Position numbers and translations under genes: made by a program. From the NCBI GenBank assembly GCA_023213395.1, contig CM041465.1:114955741-115019740 (forward strand): a DNA stretch of 64,000 nt. The letters are read 5' to 3'. The notes beneath the pieces were generated by a model, which searched no databases, had not been told where the DNA came from, and worked only from the letters and a program-made list of their open reading frames with translations. Source of the DNA: Cycas panzhihuaensis. Taxonomy: Eukaryota > Cycadophyta. Positions 54,586 through 64,000 of the stretch are shown piece after piece. Numbering within the stretch: position 1 is the first letter of the stretch; each line of letters begins with the position of its first letter.

Positions 54586-57500
54586 TTGAATTTTGTTTGC
54601 TCCCTAATTTCTTCATTTCCATTCATGCTGTTACTAAAGGTTCATGTTCATGTTGTCAAGAGTCTCTGTCGATGTTGAGTCATTAGTTTCTATTGGTACT
54701 TGGCACAAACAAATAGTCATAACAGAACTTTTTTTAAAATTTATGACTTTGCATGTCTTGTCATGAATATATGACTAGCTACAAAATGTTGCAAAATATC
54801 CCTAGGCTAGCTACTTTGTAGTCATAAGCTTGGGGATATTTCGCAACTTTATGTAGCCATTTTTTAACATTAATGAATAATAATTGCGCTCTTTTGAGGG
54901 ATATTGTGAAGTTGGCTTCAAGCATTGTGAGATTGGGCCAATGGGAGAAGATAGAATCATAAAAATGGCATAACTTCTTCATACGATGCCCATTTTTTTA
55001 TTCATGACCACTTGATTCATATTTGTTTGAAGAGATTTATATAGCGGAATAAATAAAATCAATAATTACATTTAATATCAAGGCAATAAATGTAAAAAAA
55101 AATAAAAATGTGTAAAAAATCATAGAAAATGGTTGTGTTGATCAAAATTAATTGTTTAGAAGAGAACAAAATCATGTCAAGTTGAAATAGTCATTCAAAA
55201 GAGTTAAGAAGAGTGAAATAATAGCAAGAAATTATATGTATAAAATAATGGCAAAAGAATCATGTGTGAAACAATGACAATTGATAGAGTAGTGATTGTT
55301 AATGCAATTTAATTCACAAAGTTGTGCATTCATAATGAAATTGGTGTTACAAAGAACTAATCCATTTTCTATCATCGACGAGGAAGAGATGTAATATGCA
55401 CAGTCAACCTTAAGCAAATGTTCGATCAAGATGCAATGTAAGACAAAGTAATAAACAAATACAAACAGTTAAATGCAATGTGAGGTAAATGACAAACAAT
55501 GAATGCAATCTAATGTATATTTAACTAATGAGAGTGAAGTCATACTTGAGATTTTTAGATTTTGAAGAAAAGGCTCAAAATTTAGAAAACATAGATTAAT
55601 TATAGAACTTCACAAGCTAAAACGTTTGAGTATAAGATGATTGCTATTATCTGTTATTGCATAATTAATATTTATACATGAGAGAGAGTTGTTCAATTGT
55701 TAGACGGTTATAGATATGGACAAATCTTTACATACATGTGTGATAATTGTTTCTTTTGTTAATGGTTTATCTAATTGTGTAGTTAAAAAATACATGTTCT
55801 TGTAAATCGAGTTGAATGGATGAGTGCCTTCAAGGTCGACTAAAGGGATGACAAAACTTATGGATATCATTGCATCCTTGCAATGGAGGTTAAATGGAGG
55901 TCTTAACTACTTAATTCAAACAACTTCTTTCATCTTTACACATCAAAGTCCTCCCTTTAGAAGAAACACATGTAACATACCTACTCAATTAACCCTGTTC
56001 ATAGATCCAAAACATTTTGTTCAACACTAGGACATGGTAGGAAAGCATCATTTGGGAAAATGAGTAGGAAAACCTATATAGACAAGAACCAAAATGGGCC
56101 TCATCATTCCTCCTTATTGCTTGTATACTCTATCATGGAGTATACATCAATTAAGCTACTTTTGTTTTCTTTCGCTACTAGGCGTGTTGTTGTCTTCCTT
56201 CTAGTGCTTCCTCATTTTGCTTTGAACCTTTGGACTTGTAGCACACAATACCTTCTTACTTGTTTTTCCCTTAAGCTCATCATCTAAGCAAATCTCTTTT
56301 GCCACTTGATCATGGCCTTATCAAACCATTCATCTTGCACATCACATTTGTAGACCTATCATTGCAGTAGTTATGTATCAAAGGGAATATAAAATATGGT
56401 AAATTGGTATGCTATGTTCTAATTGGTTTGATATTCTATCAAATGTGGAATTAGGGTGTTTACTCAATTCAATGTTAATGCGTAAGTATTGGCATTGAAT
56501 AGTTCCAATTCCTAAAGATCCTTATCCAAGTACTGTGATCATTTTTCACAACAATCTCAACTTTTCCTACCATGAGTTCTTTTCTCTTATGCTAAGTAAT
56601 GTACACATGCTTGTTGGTTATGAGCACAAGTTTATTTTAGTGTATGGTTTTTCATCAACTTTTGATGCAACATAAAATTAGATTCACTATCATTGCTGTT
56701 AGCCCTTAACCTTCAAGGAACTTCCAACTACTACTCCTTGTATTCAACAACCCTTCAACTCTATGCAACTTAGTTTGGCAAGTTGATCTTAAAACCTGTA
56801 GGTGAACATTTTCGATAAGAATATTGGGATTGTACCATCCCCCTCCTCGAAAGGGCACTGGAAGAAACATTTTGGGTACCCAATCCTTATCCTTTTCATT
56901 GTGAATGAGTTAAATATTTTCCAATGATGCCCATGAATTATTTGCAAGAGGGTAACAAGTTAAAAGGGACCTCAATCTAATTGCAATTGTAAGTTCTAGG
57001 TATATCAAGGAATATGTTTGAGGTGGTTGTTAGCAATTAATCGTAAGGGCAATCATTCTCATAATGAGGTCCATTGCTTTCTTGGGCAGTTTACCTTCAT
57101 CCAATTTTAAAGGTGGGTTCCTTTCTTCCACTAGTGCATGTCTTGTTTGGATAGTCTTCAATTCTCATTGTAATGTTGTCAACTCAGTTGCCTATGATAA
57201 TATGAGATCTTGTAATATGTTCCTTCTACCTCTTCTTTCTTCAAGAAGTAAGATATCTTGAATTCAAAAATCTTTTGGGCTTCCTTCAATTGCTCCTTAC
57301 TTCCCTTTAAGTAGAGTTGAAGGGAAGCTAGTTGTTTTTGTAATTCTAAAATTTGTTTGCCTTGTTCTTGATTGTTCTCCATCTAAGCTTGATATTGTGC
57401 ACCTTGCAACAGGCCAACCTCTTTTTGAATCTTCCCTAGTTCGTTCTTAGAAGTTTCATCTTTCACTATTTTTGGAAATTAATAATTGTTTGAATTGATG

Positions 57501-60395
57501 ACAAATGAGTCAAAAGGATTGTCCTTGGATACTTTGCCTACAACCATCTTTCATTGCTACTTCTAATTGTAAAATGTAGCAATTTTGCAACATTGACTTC
57601 TTCGTATTGTTGCCATGCTCTAAGAACTAGTACATAAGGAGTGCATAGAGAAGTTTAGTGTAACTTGGTAAAAGTATGTCATGAAATTGCATTTTCTAGT
57701 GATGCCCATGGTGTTGGCAATCTTTTTGCAAGAAAACCCTATGAAGGATTTGCACTCACCTATTCTTCCTTCTTCAAAAGGTTTTTGAGAAGTCTAAAAA
57801 ACTCCTCTTTTTGTGCCTTGTGGAAGAACTTCTAGGACTTGACCAACAATCCCCTTATTCATTCTCAAAATTTGCCCTTTCACCATAGTTTTCCTTTCTT
57901 GAAAATTTGAATAAAAGCATTGATGCCCTTTTTAAGTTATAAAAAGGGTAGTATTATCATGAATAATAAATATTGAACTTCTTTAGTTCAACCTCTAACT
58001 TCAAATCTTTTTTAATAATCCCTTGTGAATCTTACACTATTCTTATAGAAAGAATCAATTTTATTTAATTATTCTTTAGCTTTTCACATTGAAATACCTT
58101 TAAGCTTGCTTGTATCATTGCCTTTTTTTGCAAGCGAATGCTTGATGGTTGTCCATTCATCCTCTTCATTTTTGTCTACTAGGATGCTTTAATTGTTTGC
58201 ACATTTTAGTTTCTTTTCTTTCACCATTCCTAGATGTGGTTGTGGCTTCATGAGCACTTGCAACTACTGCGTATTCATGCAACATTTCTACTTCAAGCCT
58301 TACAATGTTCAAACTACTCAAAGATAACAATTTTATTAACACTTTCATCTTTTATGTAAAGAGGTGTTGAGAGGTCATTTTAGCTTTTTCACATTTCTTG
58401 CAAACATAGCTCATATCTTGCCATAACTTTTATTAAATTGAAGATATGGCATTTGTATTATATCCTTCTAGCCATCTTGCCTTTTTCATTTTTACCTTTT
58501 ATGAGTGAGTATGTGCCATGGCTATTAAATTGATCTATGTTTCCGCATGCATCTCTAGGTGGATATGTTATGCAAATTTCATTAATTTGCATGATTGGTA
58601 TTGGGCTTTGCCAAGGTCCATCCAATATCTTTGTGCAAATGCCACCGTAGAAAAGGAAGTTCTCCCCTTACTGAGATCAACATTTAGATTTAGGATTACT
58701 CTTACTTTTGTAACAAAGTTCTTGAAAAAAAGTTCTCTTCAAGTTCATACAAAGCAAAACCATGCATCTGATGCCAATAAAATTGCCATATATTATTCTA
58801 GTTCCCTTCAATTGAAATATCATTGTCATGTTCCATTTAACTAAGTTTGTAGAGAAATCCTTCCTTTCATTCGGATCTTCAATACATGTTCAAATTGCTT
58901 CACTAATTGTGAAGGTAAAATTTACATAGGATATTCAATATGTGCCTTACTCTGCTACATAATGTTGAAAAAAATTGGCAGATACACAACATTTAAAGGC
59001 AAAGTTTAAATTTAAAATATTCCTTTCATATTCATTAGAAGGGGTACTATTTTCTAAAGTTTATCCTAAGTTCTTGAGAATTGAACTAGGTAGATAAAAT
59101 TACAAATTTAAGATCATCGATTAAGCTTGTAATGACTTAAAAATTTCCAATTATTCTATGCTCAAGAGATTTAAATGTAAATAAAGGTTTCTTAACATAA
59201 TTACTATTCTATTCCTAAAATACTTGGTCATGCTACTAACTAAGTATTGCACACAACTCGAATAAGGTTTTCTCTAAATAAATCAAAATTTAGCTTGTTT
59301 CTTTAATCAATGAATACAATTTTCAAGGATTAACCACTTATATTCCATTCATAAATAGTTCTTGTATTAGGACATTAATTGGTTGGAGTTTAACTACTCC
59401 ATTTCCAACACCTACTATACCCAATGTGACCTTAGCCATCTAGTTTCAAATTTGTCTAGAAAGTCTTCATACAATTTCTTAGGAATGGACCTTATTATTT
59501 TAATCTAAAAAAAAAAAAAAAACTAGAGCTTAGGTAAATCCCTACAATAAAGAAATAAAAACTCATTATATAAGAACACAATGCCTATGAGCAATGAAAG
59601 ACAACCTATGAATGTGTGCATAGTCGTTGGTTATATTGAAATATAATCATGTAAAGAAGTATTCATGGAGCAAATAAAATATCTTTTGCAAGGGTTTTTG
59701 AATTCCTTTACCATAGTGTTATTTTGTATATTATCCAAAAACAAATGAATTATTTATTTATTTTATTGTTTTCTTTGCAATAATCAATTAAATGAAAGAC
59801 AAAAACATATCAAAGTATAAAAAAATTTTATCTGATTTGTTGCTTAAGAGATGCTTTTGTTTGATGATGAATAAGTACTTTCTTATTTCTACAAAACAAA
59901 GTTAAAGAAAAAAACCAAGGTACTAGTTAAGTGTTAGAGAAAATTTAAATATCAAATAGAATTATATCTAAAATGAAATCAAAGATACCCTCATTGAAGA
60001 TGTGAAAATGTGTGAAACATGGTAATAAAATACTATAAAAAATTTTCTAAAGTGAGGATCAATAAAATAAGAAAAATCAATCAAATTAGAGAAATAAATC
60101 ACCTATGAGATAAAAATAAGATAATCAATCATAAGAGAGAAATAAAAAATAGAGATGTGAACAAAAGAAAATTAAAAGCTACAAAAAATGTAGATATTGC
60201 TAAAATCAAATAATACTATAATATGCTAGATGAAGAGATGAGGTGATACTACGTATGTTTAATAAAAATCGTGTGGTGATATTGTGAAAATATCAATGAG
60301 AGATGCGACATAATAGTGTAATATTGAAGATTCAATGAAGGGACATATGGAATATTGTGTGAATAATGAATAGACATGTAGTGTGTGAGGGTCAA
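54586..60395. other. AT-rich intergenic region, no gene recognised
   Basis: About 5.8 kb without a supported gene. Short open frames (for example 55,824-56,030 plus, 57,179-57,382 minus with a Lys/Gln/Glu-rich helix-like sequence, 58,518-58,844 plus) have no family match I can name. The 57,000-58,350 part may be a decayed retroelement body, but no diagnostic motif remains. Confidence 0.5.
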
Positions 60396-60690
60396 TGTTA
60401 GAAATAATATTAATTTTCTATATTAAAGGGTGTGCATAGTGGCATTGGGACTCTAAGAGCCGTCAACAACCATCAACATCCATCATCAACTGTCAGGTAT
60501 GTAATTTTTTATTATTTTTTGAATTAGAAAAATGTTGGTTGATGGTAAGATATATCTCAACATCTCGATTATAAATAAGTGGTCTCCGACTCAAAGGTGT
60601 TTTTTGAACATCGCCATTATTTTGGAGTTTTGTTAATTTATTTGATATAGCAACCTTATAATTGCTCTACTTTGTCTCTACACTCTATCA
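60396..60690 (+). repeat. 5' LTR of relic I (295 bp)
   Basis: Starts TGTTAGAAATAAT and ends CACTCTATCA, then TT and the primer-binding site. No partner LTR is in the window, so the left end is inferred from the TG start. Confidence 0.6.
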
Positions 60691-60692
60691 TT

Positions 60693-60704
60693 TGGTATCA
60701 GAGC
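60693..60704 (+). promoter_or_regulatory. Primer-binding site of relic I
   Basis: The plus strand reads TGGTATCAGAGC exactly, two bases after the LTR end. Confidence 0.8.
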
Positions 60705-62950
60705 AATGTTACACATCACAATAAGCTTAGATTTCAAATATTTGATTATATTTTCAATAGTTTTATATAGTTTACATTTAAATATTGTACATATATGTGT
60801 AATATTGGCTCATGCACTCAATATACTTAATATGTTTATAATTTGTTGTAGTATTTATAGGCGAAAATAACCCAGTAGCAATCTGGATCTGTTTTATATA
60901 AGTGTTGTTTAATTTTTTTTCATATTTTAATTGGTACTTAATTTATTTTCAAGATTTTTTTAGGTTATTGATCTTTGGTAGGCTGGTGCACCTCTATCGT
61001 TGGACGAAACCTTAGCAAATGACCATTCTTTTTGATTCATGTCGAGTCTACTTTGCTCTGGATCACACAGTTCTGAAAACCATTACCTCTACACTAAGAA
61101 ATCGTTCCTGGAAGCTGGCTCACTCCTTTGCCCTACTGAATCCCCCACTAGCTTTTGCATAAAAACAAATAAATCACGCTATTTTCTTAGTGTATCCTCC
61201 TCTAATAGGGTCACATGCCTGCTACTGATTATTTAAGCCTTTTTTTGGTAGATTTTGGTCTCTGTCTAGGTTGTATGACCTCCTTACAACTGTATGTTCT
61301 TCTCTACCTTCATACATTAAAAAATCTATTTTTTGATTAATTTTCTTTATTTCTTTTCTCTGCGGATCATCTGTATGCAATTTATGATTGATTAGATCGA
61401 TCACATGGATGATTTGGAGCTCCTTTTAATTGATTTCATCGATCCTTCTCTCCTCTGTGTTGCGCAGACCTACACAATTATATTTTTCTATTTGATTTTT
61501 GATTTTTTATAAAGTTTATAAAAATTCAATTAAATTTGATAACTTTTGGGGTTAAGGCCGCTTTGCCCTCAGCCATCGATCTTATTAAGCCCCCATGTGA
61601 CCTCACTTCTTTGTTTTTTAGGGTGGATTCTAAATTATTATACACTCTTTTTAATCATTTTAGATTTAGATGGATTAAGCCCTATTTTATGTTATTTGAA
61701 GTCCGTTAGCCCCTTTCGCAGACTAACAACAAGTCATATTAGGTGACCAAGGGTTTCGTTTTCAAAAGGGCTTAAGGTCCCCCTTTCAAATTTTATCCAT
61801 AAACAACAGGTTGTATTGTTTCTTCAATATCTCCTTAATTAGGAATCTTTTTTTCGAATGGTTTGAATCGTTGGAAAGCTAACTCAAAGATCTACATACT
61901 GAAGGTATTTTTATGCTGATTTGAAGTTGTTTTCTAACTTTTCTAGGCTACTAAAATCAGCCCTCTTATTAGTCACAATTTAAACTTTTCACTTTGTATT
62001 CAAAATAATTTCTTAAATTTATTGAAGTATATTGATGTTATACTAGTATACTAACTTATCATAGCATATTTTACTTCAAAAAATTTAAGGCTTAATAGTG
62101 ATTTTTGGCTAAATTTATGTAGGTTTGCCCTTTGAGAAGGAAGCAAACGATTTGGACAAGTTTTTATAAATAAAAGAGTACTCTAATCCTCACCTATTTC
62201 AATTTACTTTATTTAAAGCTTTCTATTTCATTTCATTTTATTTAAATCTCATTCTATTTCATTTAAAGTTCATTTTATTTCATTTAAAAACTCATTTCAT
62301 TTCATTTAAAGCTCAACTCATTTCATTTATTGTTATATTTTTCAAGTTACTTTTTAAATTGTCATTAAAAAGAATTTTTATTTATAAATAAGATCATGTT
62401 TAAAATTAATTATCAAATTAATAAGATAATATCATAAATGGACAACCTTATTTTTCAGCATTGCAAGGGAAATGGTCAGGACCCCTGAAGTTACCACCTC
62501 GCATATGTCTTTGGTGGACTCTAAATTGTTAAGGAAGCCATTGACTATCAAGTGTAATAGGCGGCAGACTAAGGTGAAGAACCTTTTCCTTTTGGAGTTT
62601 GGAGACCAGGCTAGACACAGAGAGGTGAGTGCTTTAGTTGTTAAAGCTTTCATTACTAAATTTGTCGCTATGCATAAGTCTGGCATAGGTGGATCAACAA
62701 ATCATGGGGGTCTTATACCTTCTTAGTAGCTTACATATTAAGGTATATAGAGCCTAGTGCTTACATATCAGTATATTGGGTCCCTAGTTTTCTACTTATG
62801 GGTATGCACCATTAGACATGATAACAACTAAAAGCTTCGCTTAGAGATCTAAAGACTAAGAACCTAGATTAGAAACCTTTTAGGTAGATAGAATATATTT
62901 TAACTATCCTTGTTGGGATACATTTGAATAAACTTAATTTTTAAAAACAT
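60705..62950 (+). other. Leader of relic I
   Basis: A non-coding AT-rich leader. A plus-strand frame at 62,472-62,726 (84 codons) has no recognised domain. A minisatellite lies at 62,205-62,335. Confidence 0.5.
62205..62335. repeat. Minisatellite of 'tttcatttaaagctcat' type
   Basis: Four to five diverged units of the form 'atttcatttaaa(g)ctcatt', period about 25-30 bp. Confidence 0.75.
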
Positions 62951-63400
62951 AATGGGAATAAACTTTGGTAATATGATCATCCATAAGTTTGATGGTTCAA
63001 ATTTCTTAAATTAGAGTAGGAGGATGAGACCTATCCTTATAGCTAAAGACATTTGGGATATTGTGAAAATAGGATATACAGAAGTTGGTTAGAATGCCAC
63101 TCCAGTAGAAAAGCAAGCCTACAAAGAGTGTATGAAAAAGGATAATGAAGCACCAATATTAATCTTTTGTGCCTTAGAAGATCATATCTTTTCAAGAGTT
63201 AGTGAAGCAACAAAATCCAAAGAAGCATGAGATATACTACAACTAATTTATGAAGGAGTAGTTTCATAAAAACTCCAAACTTTAAGGAGTAAATTTAAGA
63301 ACTTAAGGATGTTATCTAAGGACACCATTAATGAGTTTATAACCAAGGTTCAAGATCTAGTGAACCAAATCAGATCTCTTGGAGAAATACTATATATAAC
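62951..63400 (+). pseudogene. Gag remnant of relic I
   Basis: Plus-strand UBN2-type gag with several stops: 'KFDGSNFLN' at its start, 'RPILIAKDIWDIVKIGYTEV', 'EKQAYKECMKKDNEAPILIF', 'CALEDHIFSRVSEATKSKEA', and 'LRSKFKNLRMLSKDTINEFI'. At least four in-frame stops (about 63,016, 63,091, 63,229, 63,268) show long decay. Confidence 0.8.
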
Positions 63401-63409
63401 TTTATAAAC

Positions 63410-63655
63410 CTATGTGAGTTGATGAACAACCAATAGTGAGTTAGAAATTAGAACAATGTGACTAGAGTGAGCATATAGTGCATCAATTAGGGCCTTAATA
63501 ATGGTAGTATACTCAACTATATTATTGGTAGCCACTAGAAGGTATATCTTGGCGCGAATCAAAACATGGACCACTTGGTCATGAATGATCCAATCGGTGA
63601 TATATATGTTAGGATTACCATGGATTCCTCTATTTATATATATTACTAATGCCAT
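63410..63655 (-). pseudogene. Ty3/gypsy-like RNase H fragment
   Basis: A minus-strand 81-codon frame with 'TNNIVEYTTIIKALIDALYA' and 'IVLISNSLLVVHQLT'. This corresponds to the RNase H 'N-x-A-E-Y' and 'G-D-S-x-L-V' segments of gypsy polymerases. The D of the second motif is changed to N. It faces the gag of relic I on the opposite strand, so it belongs to a different element. Confidence 0.6.
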
Positions 63656-64000
63656 AGAGAAAATGGTGATAACCTAAGAAGGATGAAATAAGAGGATAAT
63701 AGATAAGAGGAATGAGGATGTACCTTAAGAGTAAACTACTAGGTTGAGAACTCACTTGTGTATTTGAAGGGCTGCTTTATGTCCTACTTAGTTTCACACG
63801 AGGGAAGAGTAAAAATAAAGAGGTAAAATAGGCCAATAAGGCCTAGACAGATGGGACTAACACCTTGAAATGAGTCACTAGACTGTAAACTTAGATAGGT
63901 TTTTTAGTAGCTTTTTTAGGGAAAAAATTGGGGCAAAATATAATGCATTTATAAAGGCATTAATTATGCTTCCTAAGCACACATAACACTATCACAAACA
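63656..64000. other. Right edge of the window, nothing recognised
   Basis: AT-rich sequence without coding similarity. Confidence 0.5.

Larger units (their letters stand above)
60396..63400 (+). mobile_element. Copia relic I, 5' end
   Basis: A plus-strand element with 5' LTR (60,396-60,690), primer-binding site (60,693-60,704), a leader of about 2.2 kb and a decayed gag (about 62,951-63,400). Pol and the 3' LTR are not in the window; the minus-strand fragment after 63,400 suggests truncation. Confidence 0.65.

Noticed and set aside
57179-57382. Minus-strand Gln/Lys/Glu-rich frame as a possible coiled-coil gene
   Set aside because: Only 67 codons, no conserved motif, surrounded by non-coding AT-rich sequence.
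60396-60704. The TGGTATCAGAGC words considered as parts of tRNA genes
   Set aside because: Only the 12-base complement of a tRNA 3' end is present, next to LTR ends, so they are primer-binding sites. No full tRNA cloverleaf was seen in the window.

Overview
The window looks like nuclear DNA of a large-genome vascular plant. Reasons: AT-rich sequence, a plant-type split gene with GT-AG introns, fragments of plant KH- and SPRY-domain genes, and nested LTR retrotransposons over about three quarters of the left 48 kb. A gymnosperm is my guess, because the elements have long leaders and the gene may have a very long intron. The sequence alone does not settle this.

Positions 1-47,568 are a pile of Ty1/copia elements. 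I name the families A to I for this window only. A1 (1944-9471, minus) has a family-A 3' LTR but an unrelated LTR (F) at its 5' end. C (9472-10,810, plus) is a piece of a family-D-like element. A3 (10,811-14,700, minus) and A4 (14,701-17,378 plus 25,193-25,904, plus) are two 3' halves of family A joined head to head. Element D (17,379-25,192, minus, target duplication CAGAG) is inserted in the RNase H of A4. E (25,905-28,576, minus) is a gag-plus-5'LTR remnant. A2 (29,227-36,919, minus, duplication GCAAA) has both LTRs. H (37,304-47,568, minus, duplication TATGC) sits in an AT microsatellite and is split in its integrase by G (39,834-44,827, minus, duplication GAGTA). All coding regions are broken by stops or frameshifts.

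G is the most interesting object. It has two 380-bp LTRs, a primer-binding site, a polypurine tract and a target duplication, but no recognisable pol. Its interior carries, antisense to the element, a fragment of a FLK/PEPPER-like KH-domain gene and a fragment of a membrane-anchored SPRY-domain protein gene. It looks like a non-autonomous retrotransposon that captured pieces of host genes.

Positions 47,569-50,100 are low-complexity flank with CT/AT microsatellites and diverged tandem duplications. The only plausible intact host gene is on the plus strand at 50,101-51,946. It has four visible exons of an uncharacterised plant protein family that I recall as DUF7036, with a Pro/Ser/His-rich tail and a hydrophobic C-terminus. 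Its 5' exon(s) are not visible in the window, so the retrotransposon block may lie inside a very long intron, or the gene may be 5'-truncated.

Positions 51,947-64,000 hold no gene I can recognise. There are small diverged repeats, a copia 5' LTR with primer-binding site and a decayed gag (family I, 60,396 to about 63,400, plus), and an opposing Ty3/gypsy-like RNase H fragment (63,410-63,655, minus).
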